DNA of 64,000 nucleotides from CATQGW01 sp964347635 (GCA_964347635.1 CAYFZI010000010.1:1-64000), one strand, 5' to 3'; positions 25,778-34,721 are shown, numbered from the stretch's first letter. Translations and numbers: made by a program. Notes: generated by a model not told the origin, from the letters alone.

Positions 25778-27964
25778 TCAGTTGGCCTGCAGCAGCTGGC
25801 GGTAGAGGCCTTGCGCATCGGCGATCAGCTCCTCATGCACCCCGCGCTGCACCTCGCGCCCGCGCTCCAGCACCACAATCTGATCGCAGTCGCGGATCGT
25901 GCTGAGGCGGTGCGCAACGATCATGCAGGTGCAGCCGCGACGCCGCAGGCTGTCGTCGATCCGCATCTCCGTTAACGCGTCGAGCGTGCTCGTCGCTTCA
26001 TCGAGCAGCAGCACGGACGGATTGTTGACCAACGCCCGCCCAATCTCGAGCCGCTGTCGCTGACCGCCGCTGAAATTGCGGCCGCCCTCTTCGACCAGCG
26101 CGTCGTAGCCCGCTGCGCGGCCCATAATGTCGTCGTGAATCAGCGCGTCTTGGGCCGCGGCCACCAGCTGCTGATCGGGGACAGTGGGGTTCCACATCGT
26201 CAAATTGTCGCGGACCGTAGCGGCGAAGAGAAAGATCTGCTGGTCGACAACGGCGACCGAGCCGGTCAGCACCTCGCGCGGAACCTCGCCGATCGGCACC
26301 CCGTCGAACAAAATCTCACCCGACCACGGCCGGTACTCGCCGCTGAGCAGCTTCAGCAGCGTCGACTTGCCCGAGCCCGTGGGGCCGATCACCGCGACCC
26401 GCTGGCCCGGCTCAATGGTCAGGCTGAGATTGTCGATCAGCGGCGCCTGCTTCGCCTGATAGCCGAACGTAACATTGCGCAGCTCGATCCGGCCGGCCAG
26501 GCGCAGACGGCCGTTCAGCGTCGCGATCCCGCTGCCCGCAGCGCCGTCCGCGGCCGACTGTGCGGCCAGCGCCGCGCCTTCGGGCGCCTCCATCACATCG
26601 CTGAGCCGCTGCAGGTCCGCCTCCAGAATCTGGAATGCGTCAGCGGACTGTACGAAGCGGCCAATCGGCTGCAAGAAGTTGACCGCGACGACATAGAAGC
26701 CCATCAGCACGCCGATCGTCATATCGCCCGAAACGACCCGCCAGCCGCCAAACCCCAGCACTGCCGCACCGCCCAGGATCAGGAACAGCCGCGGCAGCGC
26801 CGCGATCACATAGCCCGACTCCGCGAACTGCTGGCGGGCTGCGAGCTCGCGCGCCTGGTAACCGCTCCAGCGGGAGAAGAAATCGTCTTCCGCGGCCGTC
26901 GCCCGCAGCGATTCCATACTGCGCAGGCCGCTGGCGCCGACCCCAAAGAGCAGCGCCTGCTCGCGCCGCAGCTGGCGGTTCTCATCGCTGCGCAGGCGGC
27001 TGAGCACCCGCATCAGCGCCACGTTCGCACCGCCCAAGGCCGCGACCAGCAACGCCAGCAGCGGGTCATAGACGACCATCAGCGCCAGGAACAGCGCGCT
27101 CATCACCAGCTCGATCATGACCCCCGCAAACTGCCTCGAAGCACCCAGCGCCACCGCATCGTTCAGCTGCACGCGCGAGGTCAGATCGCCCGCGAAGCGG
27201 TGCGCGAAATACTGCGACGGCAGACGCAAGAGGCGCGATAGAAAGCGTTCGGAGTGCACCACAGAGAGGCGCACGGCGAGATTGCTCAGACTGTGCTGCT
27301 GAAACCAGATGAGCAAGTAGACGGCGGCGGCGGCAGCAGCAGCAGCGCCGACCAGCGGCGCCCCCCAGGCGGTCTCGACCCCGCTCAGCACATGGTCCAC
27401 AAAGAGGCTCAGCAAAATCGGCAGCGCGAGTCCGGGCAGCGCCGCCAGCAGGCCGCAGAGCGCCGCGAAGGCCAGCGCGCCCCGCACCTCGCGCAGCCAG
27501 GGCCAGAGCTTGCGCAGCACGCCCGGCGGCGCCCCGCCGCGGCGAAATTCAGCGGTTGGCTCGGCAACCAGCACCACGCCGGTGAAGCCGCGGTCGAACG
27601 TCTCCTCGCTGACCGTCCGGCGGCCGTTGGCCGGATCGTTGAGGTAGTAGCAGCCGCGCCCGAAGCCCTCGAGCACGAGGAAGTGATTGAACTCCCAGAA
27701 CAGAATCACCGGCAGCGGCAGGCTGCGCAGCTCGTCGATCTGCTTGCGCCAGCCGCTGATGCGCAGGCCGTAGCGGCGGCCGGCGGCGGCGATATCGGCC
27801 GCGCTGCTGCCGTCGCGGCCCACCCCGCAGTCCTCGCGCAGCTGCTCGAGCGGCTCCCAACGCCCGAAATGCGCGAGCACCGCGCCGAGGCAGGCCGCGC
27901 CGCATTCGGAAGCCTCGAACTGCGGAAAGAGCGGCGTGCGCAGGCGCCTCTCAAAAAACAGCAC
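25778..27964 (-). CDS. NHLM-type peptidase-containing ABC exporter (C39 family)
   Basis: A bifunctional exporter of 728 residues that cleaves double-glycine leaders and pumps the released peptide. The C39 peptidase domain (1-135) keeps all active residues: Gln15, Cys21 (SECGAACLGAVLAHFG), His94 (FNHFLVL) and Asp110 (LNDPANG). Six membrane helices follow (about 165-460), then the ATPase with GPTGSGKST, FSGGQRQRLEIGRAL, SVLLLDEATSTLDA and VAHRLSTI. GTG at 27964 has GGGAGAAG upstream. It is the natural processing enzyme for the two GG-leader peptides encoded 1 kb upstream. Confidence 0.94.
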   Translation of the reverse strand: MLFFERRLRTPLFPQFEASECGAACLGAVLAHFGRWEPLEQLREDCGVGRDGSSAADIAAAGRRYGLRISGWRKQIDELRSLPLPVILFWEFNHFLVLEGFGRGCYYLNDPANGRRTVSEETFDRGFTGVVLVAEPTAEFRRGGAPPGVLRKLWPWLREVRGALAFAALCGLLAALPGLALPILLSLFVDHVLSGVETAWGAPLVGAAAAAAAAVYLLIWFQQHSLSNLAVRLSVVHSERFLSRLLRLPSQYFAHRFAGDLTSRVQLNDAVALGASRQFAGVMIELVMSALFLALMVVYDPLLALLVAALGGANVALMRVLSRLRSDENRQLRREQALLFGVGASGLRSMESLRATAAEDDFFSRWSGYQARELAARQQFAESGYVIAALPRLFLILGGAAVLGFGGWRVVSGDMTIGVLMGFYVVAVNFLQPIGRFVQSADAFQILEADLQRLSDVMEAPEGAALAAQSAADGAAGSGIATLNGRLRLAGRIELRNVTFGYQAKQAPLIDNLSLTIEPGQRVAVIGPTGSGKSTLLKLLSGEYRPWSGEILFDGVPIGEVPREVLTGSVAVVDQQIFLFAATVRDNLTMWNPTVPDQQLVAAAQDALIHDDIMGRAAGYDALVEEGGRNFSGGQRQRLEIGRALVNNPSVLLLDEATSTLDALTEMRIDDSLRRRGCTCMIVAHRLSTIRDCDQIVVLERGREVQRGVHEELIADAQGLYRQLLQAN

Positions 27965-27996
27965 CGACCGCTTCTCCCGGCTTCCGCTCCGCCGCC

Positions 27997-28896
27997 TCAG
28001 CCTGCGCCGCCTGTGCTCAGCAGCTGCACCGGCCGTTCGGTACCCAAGACAACGCGGAGATCGCAGGAAGCGCCGTCGCCGATCGCCGCTGGCGGCTGCT
28101 CATCGAGCGACAACCGTACCAGGTGGCTGCGCGCGGGCGCGTCCAGGCCGGCGGCGCTCAACCAGGACGGCGGCGCGGACAGCTGAGGCGAAACATCGCG
28201 GATGGAGGCGGCCAGCGCCTCCCCCCCGCCGCTGCTCAAGCCCGCAGTCAACACCTGAGCCCGCATCCCGGCGTGCAGGCGCTCTGCGCTCTGCGGCTCA
28301 ACGTAGGAGACAACCTCCAACGCACCGCTGTCGGCGCCGCCGGCCCGCACAACCGTCGCGGCCTCCGCACCAAGCTCCACAGCTTGCCCCGGCCTCAGCC
28401 GCAGCGCCGTGATCTCGCCGGCGTACGGGCTGGCGATGACCCCGCCGTCCGCCTGCAGACGCTCCAGCTCCCGCAGCTCCGCGCGGGCCGCGGCCAACGC
28501 CGCAGGTGCAGCGCCGTCGGCCGCCTCGAGCGCCTCGAGCCGTACGCGGGACAGCGCCACCTGGCGCCTCAGATCAGGCGCGCTGACGCGGGCAACCGCT
28601 TGGCCCGCCGCCACGGCATCGCCCTGCTCAACCAGCACCTCAACAACCGCGCCGCCCCGATCGGCAATCACAGCGAACCGCTCGCCGGGCCGCACCAAGA
28701 CGCAACCGGCCGAGAGGCTGCGCTCGATGCTGCCGAACACAGCCCACAGCAGGGCGCCAAGCAGCGCCAGCCCCAGCCCAGCGACGATCACCCATTCATG
28801 CGGCGCGGTAACGCGCAACAACCCGTCAAGAGGCTCAGGCTGGCCGCGGCGGGCGATCGCTTCCCTGCGAAAGAGACGCCTGCGCGGGGAAGCCAT
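27997..28896 (-). CDS. NHLM-type membrane fusion (HlyD-like) secretion protein
   Basis: 299 residues. A short basic cytoplasmic end is followed by one membrane helix (about 36-56), then a biotinyl-lipoyl-like barrel (VIADRGGAVVEVLVEQGDAVAAGQAVARV), a short coiled-coil hairpin (about 108-150), the second half of the lipoyl domain (GVIASPYAGEITALRLRPGQAVELG) and a beta-barrel. This is the adaptor that links an ABC exporter to the cell exterior in NHLP bacteriocin systems. It lies first in the exporter operon, directly downstream of the peptide genes. Confidence 0.88.
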   Translation of the reverse strand: MASPRRRLFRREAIARRGQPEPLDGLLRVTAPHEWVIVAGLGLALLGALLWAVFGSIERSLSAGCVLVRPGERFAVIADRGGAVVEVLVEQGDAVAAGQAVARVSAPDLRRQVALSRVRLEALEAADGAAPAALAAARAELRELERLQADGGVIASPYAGEITALRLRPGQAVELGAEAATVVRAGGADSGALEVVSYVEPQSAERLHAGMRAQVLTAGLSSGGGEALAASIRDVSPQLSAPPSWLSAAGLDAPARSHLVRLSLDEQPPAAIGDGASCDLRVVLGTERPVQLLSTGGAG

Positions 28897-28999
28897 CAGC
28901 AGCCTCTATACGCGCGCACACCAGACCCCTGGGCGACTCTAGACGGACGCCGGCAGCAGAACCGCCACAGATCGGCCGACGGCCGAGACGACTTTGCGG

Positions 29000-29200
29000 C
29001 TACTCTCCGAAGCCGCTGCCCGAACCGTCGGGCAGCTTGTGCCAGCGGTCGTATTCGTCCGGCGCCGCGCCGCCCACGACATCCTGCAGCTCGGCATCGT
29101 CGAGCGGGCGTTCGCCCCCAGCTTCGCCTCCGCCGGCCGGCTCGCGCTCTTCCTCGACCTGCGGCTCAGAAGCCGCAACGGTGCGTTCTGTCTCAGGCAT
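29000..29200 (-). CDS. Small secreted peptide precursor 1 with double-glycine leader
   Basis: 66 residues. The acidic leader (1-44) ends PLDDAELQDVVGG, matching the E-L-x-x-[VI]-x-G-G cleavage signal of C39-processed precursors. The predicted 22-residue product contains one Trp and a Gly/Ser-rich end (GSGSGFGE). There is no Cys, so neither lanthionine nor disulfide rings can form. ATG at 29200 follows GAGGAGAG. The leader is 36/44 identical to the second peptide, while the tails differ. A short GC-rich inverted repeat (TCGGCCG-A-CGGCCGA, 28972-28986) lies past the stop. Bioactivity is unknown. Confidence 0.8.
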   Translation of the reverse strand: MPETERTVAASEPQVEEEREPAGGGEAGGERPLDDAELQDVVGGAAPDEYDRWHKLPDGSGSGFGE

Positions 29201-29252
29201 CACACTCTCCTCGCTGATCTATCCGAAGCCCAGTGTACCGAACATCCTGACG
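29000..29252. repeat. Tandem duplication, copy A (peptide gene plus upstream region)
   Basis: Copy A matches copy B at 29290-29545. Similarity begins in the upstream DNA (CGTCAGGATGTTCGG before TACACT) and continues through the ribosome site and leader, then falls in the core region. On the minus strand TACACT at 29237-29232 is a possible -10 box. The unit was evidently duplicated together with its own control region. Confidence 0.8.
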
Positions 29253-29289
29253 CCCCTGCAGACCGGGCGGGTGGGGCGTCGGACGGCGC

Positions 29290-29493
29290 CTACTCTCCAA
29301 GCCCGCTGCTCGAGACTTCCGGCGGCTTGTCCCAGGAGGCGGGTTTGTCCGACGCCAGCTCGCCGCCCACGATCTGCTGCAGCTCGGCATCATCGAGCGG
29401 GCGTTCATCCCCAGATTCGTTCCCGCCGGCCGGCTCACGCTCTTCCTCGACCTGCGGCCCAGAAGCCGCAGCGGTGCGTTCTATCTCAGGCAT
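29290..29493 (-). CDS. Small secreted peptide precursor 2 with double-glycine leader
   Basis: 67 residues, a paralogue of the neighbouring peptide. The leader ends PLDDAELQQIVGG (residues 32-44). The predicted 23-residue product has one Trp in KPASWDKPPEV and ends SSSGLGE, with no Cys. ATG at 29493 follows GGAGAG. It lies between the histidine kinase gene and precursor 1 and has its own TACACT box about 32 bp before the ATG. As in precursor families, the leader is conserved and the core has diverged. Processing by the C39 exporter downstream is inferred from the GG motif and position. Confidence 0.82.
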   Translation of the reverse strand: MPEIERTAAASGPQVEEEREPAGGNESGDERPLDDAELQQIVGGELASDKPASWDKPPEVSSSGLGE

Positions 29494-29545
29494 CGCACTC
29501 TCCTCGCTGATCTATCGGAAGCCCAGTGTACCGAACATACTGACG
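29290..29545. repeat. Tandem duplication, copy B (peptide gene plus upstream region)
   Basis: Second copy of the unit described at 29000-29252. The upstream block CGTCAGTATGTTCGG-TACACT-GGGCTTC is almost unchanged from copy A, which argues that both genes keep the same control signals. Confidence 0.8.
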
Positions 29546-29608
29546 ACTCTGTACGACCGACGACACCAGCCAACTCGGCGTCCCAACTCGGCGCCACCGA
29601 ACGGCTGA

Positions 29609-31825
29609 TCAGCCGCGGCCCGGCGCTGCCGCCTCAGCCGTATCCGCCCGCTCGCGCTCAGGCTCCGCCGGCGCTGCCAGCGGCAACGCCACGATCATCT
29701 CGGTGAACTCGCCGGGCTCGGTCTCGACGCGGATCGCCCCGCCGTGCTCGCGCACGATGTCGCTGCACATCGCAAGGCCGAGCCCGGTGCCCTCGCCCGG
29801 CGGCTTGGTGGTGAAGAACGGGTTGAAGATGCTATCGACGACGTCGGGCGGAATGCCGCCGCCGTTGTCGCGAATGCCGATCTCGAGCTGCCCCCCGCTG
29901 CGGCGCGTCCTGAGCGTGAGCGTCGGCATGTACGGCTCGCCGCCGCCGCCCGCAGCGATTGCGCGGCGCTTCTGGTCGGTCGCGTAGCAAGCGTTGCCCA
30001 CGATGTTCAGAAAAACGCGCCCCAACTCCTCCGGCACAACATCCAGCTCGCCCGCGTCGGGGTCGAACTCGCGGCGCAGGTCGAGGTTGAAGTCCGCGTC
30101 CGCCGCCCGCGCGCTGTGATAGGCGAGGCCGGCGTACTCATCGAGCAGACGGTTGATCTCGGCGCTCCGCCGCTCGCCCGATCCGCGCCCCATCATCAGC
30201 ATGTCGTGGACGATCCGGTTCGCGCGTTCGCTGTGCGCACGGATGCGCCCGAGGTTGCCGGTCAGATCGGCCGAGATCTCATCGATCAGCCCCCGTTGTT
30301 CAGCCCCGATCTGCCCGCCGGCCTCCTCCAGCACCTCGCCCATCTCCGTGAGCAGCTCCTCCGAGACTTCAGAGAAGTTCTTCACGAAGTTCAACGGGTT
30401 CCTGATTTCGTGCGCCACGCCGGCGGTCAGCTCGCCCAGCGCGGCCAGCTTCTCGCGCATGACGATCTGATCCTGCGCGCGCTGAAGCTCGGCGAGCACG
30501 CGCTCAAGCTCCTCATTTTTGCCTTGCAATTCCTCGGCCAGCCGCTCGACCAGATTCAGCCGCTGCGCCTCCAGCGAACGCTGGCGGAAGACTTCGAGCG
30601 CGGCCCCCATCTCCGCGATCTCATCGCGCCCGCCGATCTCGGCGGTCGCCTCGAGGTTGCCCGCTGCCATGCGGCGCATCCAGTCCGACATCAGCTGTAG
30701 ACGGCGCAGCAGCACCCGGCCGACGAAGAGCCAAGCGATCAGCAGCGCACCGCCGACGCTGACCGCGCTGATCGCCAGCAGCAGCGTGCGGCCGACAAAC
30801 ATCGCCTGGTTGGACTGCGCGGTCGCCTCCTGCGCACCGGCCTGCGCCGCGCTGACGATGCTGTCCATCTCAGCGAGCAGCGCAGCGGCAACGGCGCTGT
30901 TCTGATCAAGCAGGGCGCGCTGCCGCTCGAGCAGCCGCAGCTCCCGCTCAATCAGATCGAAGCCGTCCCCGTCGCCGATCCCAAGCGCAAACAGCGAAGC
31001 AAGGCTCGGGCCGACCGCAGCATGCACCGGCGACGACGCCAGCGCCGCCAGATTCCGCTCGATGCGCCCGCGGGCCGCTTCGAAGCGCTCCCGCAGCGGC
31101 TCGATCAGCGGCGCCGCCGAAATCACGAACGCGCTTTCCAGCAGCTGAATCGCCGTGTTCGCGTCCGCCTGCAGCTCCGCCAGATGGCGGTAGCGCGAGA
31201 ACTCCTCCTCCGAAAAATGCTCAGCGCGCGGCGCCGGCGGCGCACCGAGCTCGCGGTAGCCGCTGATCGTGTAGAACAACTGGTCGTCAACGGCCGCGAT
31301 CAAGACGTTGTCGAGCGCCGCCCGCAGCGCGGCCAACTCGATCCGCAGCGCCTCCTTCTGCATCGTCAGCGCGAACAGCTCCGCCATGTCCTCTTCGATC
31401 GCCTCGATACTGCGGATCAGCGATTCTTCGTGCGCTCGAATCCGCTCGGCCGGGCCGCCCCCGGCGCCGCTCGGCTGCGCCGCGCCCAGCTCGGCCGCCC
31501 GAGCCTGCAGCGCCCGATGCGCTTCATCGATGCCCGCCGACACCTGCGCCAGCTCGCCGCTGCCGGCGGCCGCCGTCAGGCGCGGGGCGGCCGCGACCAG
31601 CGTGCTGCTGTGCTGCGCCGCGCCGAACGCCGCAGCCAACTCGGGCACGCTGCGCTCGTTGACGCGGCTCTGCGCATCACCGACGCGGTTGAACGAAAAC
31701 CAACCGATCAGGCTCGCCGTCACCGTCAAGACGACAGCTCCGCCGATCGCCGCGTAGAGCTGCATAGAGAGCTGAAAGCGTTTCTCAAACAGCGCCGCCA
31801 GCGCGGCCCGCACATCGCGAGTCAC
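29609..31825 (-). CDS. Sensor histidine kinase with large helical external domain (TorS-like)
   Basis: 738 residues. TM1 at about 24-45 and TM2 at about 346-368 frame a 300-residue, all-helical external domain (including STLVAAAPRLTAAAG), similar in size and style to TorS sensors. A HAMP region (about 368-420), coiled coil (425-465), phospho-acceptor His472 in GVAHEIRNPLNFVKNF, N box NIVGNACYA, G1 DNGGGIP and F/G2 PFFTTKPPGEGTGLGL follow. There is no attached receiver. GTG at 31825 overlaps the stop of the binding-protein gene (GTGA), so the two are made together and probably act as a sensor pair. Confidence 0.9.
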   Translation of the reverse strand: MTRDVRAALAALFEKRFQLSMQLYAAIGGAVVLTVTASLIGWFSFNRVGDAQSRVNERSVPELAAAFGAAQHSSTLVAAAPRLTAAAGSGELAQVSAGIDEAHRALQARAAELGAAQPSGAGGGPAERIRAHEESLIRSIEAIEEDMAELFALTMQKEALRIELAALRAALDNVLIAAVDDQLFYTISGYRELGAPPAPRAEHFSEEEFSRYRHLAELQADANTAIQLLESAFVISAAPLIEPLRERFEAARGRIERNLAALASSPVHAAVGPSLASLFALGIGDGDGFDLIERELRLLERQRALLDQNSAVAAALLAEMDSIVSAAQAGAQEATAQSNQAMFVGRTLLLAISAVSVGGALLIAWLFVGRVLLRRLQLMSDWMRRMAAGNLEATAEIGGRDEIAEMGAALEVFRQRSLEAQRLNLVERLAEELQGKNEELERVLAELQRAQDQIVMREKLAALGELTAGVAHEIRNPLNFVKNFSEVSEELLTEMGEVLEEAGGQIGAEQRGLIDEISADLTGNLGRIRAHSERANRIVHDMLMMGRGSGERRSAEINRLLDEYAGLAYHSARAADADFNLDLRREFDPDAGELDVVPEELGRVFLNIVGNACYATDQKRRAIAAGGGGEPYMPTLTLRTRRSGGQLEIGIRDNGGGIPPDVVDSIFNPFFTTKPPGEGTGLGLAMCSDIVREHGGAIRVETEPGEFTEMIVALPLAAPAEPERERADTAEAAAPGRG

Positions 31826-33135
31826 TCGCCGCCCAACCCGCCGTCCAGCTGGCCGTCCAACGGGCCGCTCAGATTGCGCACGGCCAGGTAGCCGCCCTGC
31901 GGCCCGATCATGGTCAGAAACACCGCGTCCGAACCCTGATTGTCGCGCTCGCCGTAGCGGAGCGTGAATCCGCCCAGGTTGATCTCGCCCGCGCCGCGCA
32001 GCGCGGCGAGGAAACAGGCGCGGCTCAGCTCAGCGCCGCAGCGCTCCAGGCCGAAGATCGCCATGCGCCCCGCCAAATAGCCCTCCAACGACACAAAGCC
32101 CGGCGCCGCATCCGGTGCGTAGGCCGCCAGAGCCGCCAGGTAGGCGCGCACGATCGGCCGCGACTCGTCCTCTGGAAACGGCACCACCTGAGTGACAAAC
32201 ACCCCGGCCCCGCCCGCCCCCAGCTTCTCCGCCAGCGCGTTGCTGCCCACAAACGAGACCGTCATAAAGACAGGGTCCAGCCCGGTATGCCGCGCCCAGG
32301 CGATCAGCGCGGCGACCGGCTCATACGCGCCGATCATGATCACCGCCTGCGGGTCGCCGCGGCGCAGATCGAGCAGCGCCGTTTTGACCGCCGTCGTGTT
32401 GCGCGGATACAAGCCGATCGAGACCGGCTGCATACCGCGCCGCTCCAGCGCCAGACGCACGCCGCGGTAGCCCGCACGCCCGAACGAGTCGTCCTGATAC
32501 ATCACCGCGATCCGCTCGATCTGCAGGTCCGCCGTCAGCCGCGTGACCATCTCTTCTGTCTCCTGGTAGTAGGAGGCGCGCAAATTGAGCACGCTGCGCC
32601 AGGCCGCGTCGCGCAGAAACTCGGCGCCGGTGAAGGGCGCGATATAGGGAATGCCGGCCTCCTCCGCCACCGGTGCGGCGGAGCGCGATGTCGGCGTACC
32701 GACAGCCCCGATCAGCGCGAACACCCGCTCCTCCTCGATCAGCTGCAGCGTGTTGGCAACCGCAGCCTCCGGCTCGTAAGCGTCGTCCAGCGAGACAAGC
32801 GCCAGTTGGCGGCCGTGCACCCCGCCGGCCGCGTTGCGCTCCTGGAAGGCGGCCTCGATGCCCAGCCGCATGTTCTCGCCCAGCGCCTGAGCGGGGCCGC
32901 TGAATGCGGCCGACTGGCCGAACAGGACGCGCTCCTCGGAGATGCCCGGATCCGCCTCTGCCCCCCGCTCCTGCCCCCCGCCTGCCGCGGCGGCGGGGGG
33001 CGGCGCGGCAGCGCGCTCTTGCATGTCATTCGCCGCGCTGCAGGCCGTCAAAACAACCGTGAGCACGGCGGTCAGGGCGAGCGCCGCAGCGGCCCGCCGC
33101 GCGGACGTTCCAGCTATCCCGCGCCGGCCGCTCAT
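31822..33135 (-). CDS. Periplasmic binding-protein-like lipoprotein (Leu/Ile/Val-binding family)
   Basis: 437 residues with a lipoprotein signal ending LTVVLTAC (Cys at about residue 32) and an Ala/Pro/Gly linker. The mature part is a two-lobed type I binding fold (ILFGQSAAFSGPAQALGENMRLGIEAAFQERNAAGGVHGRQLALVSLDD, then IGAVGTPTSRSAAPVAEEAGIPYIAPFTGAEFLR, IAVMYQDDSFGRAGYRGV and VFMTVSFVGSNAL). No ABC permease or ATPase for amino acids is nearby. Since it overlaps the kinase gene on one side and the RsbW-like gene on the other, it is more likely a ligand-sensing partner of the kinase, as TorT is for TorS. The ligand is unknown. Confidence 0.88.
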   Translation of the reverse strand: MSGRRGIAGTSARRAAAALALTAVLTVVLTACSAANDMQERAAAPPPAAAAGGGQERGAEADPGISEERVLFGQSAAFSGPAQALGENMRLGIEAAFQERNAAGGVHGRQLALVSLDDAYEPEAAVANTLQLIEEERVFALIGAVGTPTSRSAAPVAEEAGIPYIAPFTGAEFLRDAAWRSVLNLRASYYQETEEMVTRLTADLQIERIAVMYQDDSFGRAGYRGVRLALERRGMQPVSIGLYPRNTTAVKTALLDLRRGDPQAVIMIGAYEPVAALIAWARHTGLDPVFMTVSFVGSNALAEKLGAGGAGVFVTQVVPFPEDESRPIVRAYLAALAAYAPDAAPGFVSLEGYLAGRMAIFGLERCGAELSRACFLAALRGAGEINLGGFTLRYGERDNQGSDAVFLTMIGPQGGYLAVRNLSGPLDGQLDGGLGGE

Positions 33136-33557
33136 TCGGACCTGCGCAGCACCAGCGTCAGATAGTTCCTGTCCCGCTCGCGCCGATAGCTCATCTCATC
33201 CGTCATCGAGCGCACCAGGTGCACGCCGAGCCCGCCCACCGGCCGCTCCTCCAGCGGTGCATCCAGATCGGGCGCGGGCGCCTCGCGGAGCGGATCGAAG
33301 GGGCGCCCGTCGTCGCTAACCTCGATCGTCAGCACGTGCGGTTCCGATCTCAAGCGGCACTCGATCTCGTGCAGCCCGCCGTCGAAACCGTGCTCGATGA
33401 TGTTCAGCACCACCTCCTCCAGCGCCAGATTGGCGCGGAAGGTCAGATCCGCGGGCCACTGCTCGCGCTCGCTGATCGCCTCAACCGCAGCAGCGATCTG
33501 GGTCAGCTCCTCGCGCCGCGTCTCAATCGTCAACGACAGGTCGGCGCTCAAGCTCAA
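33132..33557 (-). CDS. RsbW-like serine kinase / anti-sigma factor ATPase
   Basis: A GHKL-type ATPase of about 140 residues. The N box is NLALEEVVLNIIEHG, G1 EVSDDGRPFDP, and G2 GGLGVHLVRSMTDEMSY. Proteins of this family phosphorylate a STAS antagonist and hold a sigma factor or other target. The TTG at 33557 overlaps the phosphatase stop (TTGA); a second TTG at 33551 has a better-spaced GGAGG and may be the true start. The stop overlaps the start of the binding-protein gene. Confidence 0.88.
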   Translation of the reverse strand: MSLSADLSLTIETRREELTQIAAAVEAISEREQWPADLTFRANLALEEVVLNIIEHGFDGGLHEIECRLRSEPHVLTIEVSDDGRPFDPLREAPAPDLDAPLEERPVGGLGVHLVRSMTDEMSYRRERDRNYLTLVLRRSE

Positions 33558-34714
33558 GCCTCCGTGCGGCGGAACACCATGCAGGTGATGTCATCGGATT
33601 GCGGCGCCCCGGCCGCGAAGGCCGCCACCGCAGCCAGGATCGCGGCGTTCACATCGTGCGGGTCTTCCAGCGGCGTCGACGCGAACACGCCGCGCAGGCG
33701 CTCAACACCGAACTCCTCTCCAACGCCGTTCATCGCCTCCGTGACGCCGTCCGTGTAGAGCACGACAGTGTCGCCCGGCGCGAGCATCACCTCCGCCTGC
33801 TCATAGCGAAGGCCGGGCATCAGCCCCAAGGCGATCCCGCCGGTCAGCGGCAGGGGCGCCGAGGCCCCGTCGGCGTGCACCAGCAGCGGCGGCTGATGGC
33901 CGCCCGCGGCGTAGCTGAGCCGCCCGTCGCGCGGGTCGTAGACCGCGTACAGCAAGGTCACGAACATCGCCGCCTCGTTCTCGGCGCTGAGCAGCTTGTT
34001 GACCTCGCCGAGCACATCGGCCGGTTCGCTCTTGCCGATCGCCGCGCCCTTCAGCAGGGTGCGGCTCGACATCATGAACAGCGCGGCGGGCACGCCCTTG
34101 TCGGAAACATCGGCCACGGCCAGCCCAATCCGCCCATCTTCGAGCCGCAGGATGTCGAAGAAGTCGCCGCCCACATTGCGCGCCGGCTCCATGCTGGCGG
34201 CGACCCGGTAGCCCGCGCCGGTCGGAAACTCGGCGGGCAGGATCGACTGCTGGATCTTGCGCGCCACATCGAGCTCGTTCTGCAGCGCGACCAGCTGGTC
34301 GCGCGACTGCAGCGCTTCGCGCCACTCCGCCGTATTGCGCAGCGTGCGGTCGATCGTGATCCGCAGATCGCCGAAGTCGATCGGCTTCGTCACAAAGTCG
34401 AACGCGCCGCGGTTCATCGCTGTGCGGATATTGCCCATGTCGCCGTAGGCGGAGATGATCACCGAGCGCATCTCAGGGTCCACTTTGGGAATCTGCTCGA
34501 GCAGCGTCAGCCCGTCCATCTGCGGCATATTGATGTCCGAGAGGACCATGTCGATCTCGGCGCCGCTGTGCAGCAGCTCGAGCGCCTCCACACCGTTGCG
34601 GGCGAAGACGAATTGATAGCGGCCGGCGCGAATATCGCGGCGCATCCGCTGCAGCATCAGCGGCTCAAGATCCGGCTCATCGTCCACGACCAGAATTTTG
34701 GACGGACCCGCCAT
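33554..34714 (-). CDS. Response regulator with PP2C/SpoIIE phosphatase output (RsbU/RssB-like)
   Basis: 386 residues. The receiver domain (1-125) has the acidic pair in VVDDEPD, phospho-acceptor Asp60 in MVLSDINMPQMDG, and the conserved Lys in TKPIDF. After a coiled linker (AEWREALQSRDQLVALQNELDVARKIQQSILP), the PP2C domain carries metal-binding GGDFFDI, ADVSDKG and QSDDITCMV. It should dephosphorylate the STAS protein when phosphorylated by a histidine kinase, most simply the one in this operon. It lies 7 bp after the STAS gene. Confidence 0.93.
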   Translation of the reverse strand: MAGPSKILVVDDEPDLEPLMLQRMRRDIRAGRYQFVFARNGVEALELLHSGAEIDMVLSDINMPQMDGLTLLEQIPKVDPEMRSVIISAYGDMGNIRTAMNRGAFDFVTKPIDFGDLRITIDRTLRNTAEWREALQSRDQLVALQNELDVARKIQQSILPAEFPTGAGYRVAASMEPARNVGGDFFDILRLEDGRIGLAVADVSDKGVPAALFMMSSRTLLKGAAIGKSEPADVLGEVNKLLSAENEAAMFVTLLYAVYDPRDGRLSYAAGGHQPPLLVHADGASAPLPLTGGIALGLMPGLRYEQAEVMLAPGDTVVLYTDGVTEAMNGVGEEFGVERLRGVFASTPLEDPHDVNAAILAAVAAFAAGAPQSDDITCMVFRRTEA

Positions 34715-34721
34715 CCCCGCG

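Noticed and set aside
29000..29545. The two peptide genes as a CRISPR-like or satellite repeat
   Set aside because: There are only two copies, about 290 bp apart, and the repeat unit is a complete coding gene with its upstream region.
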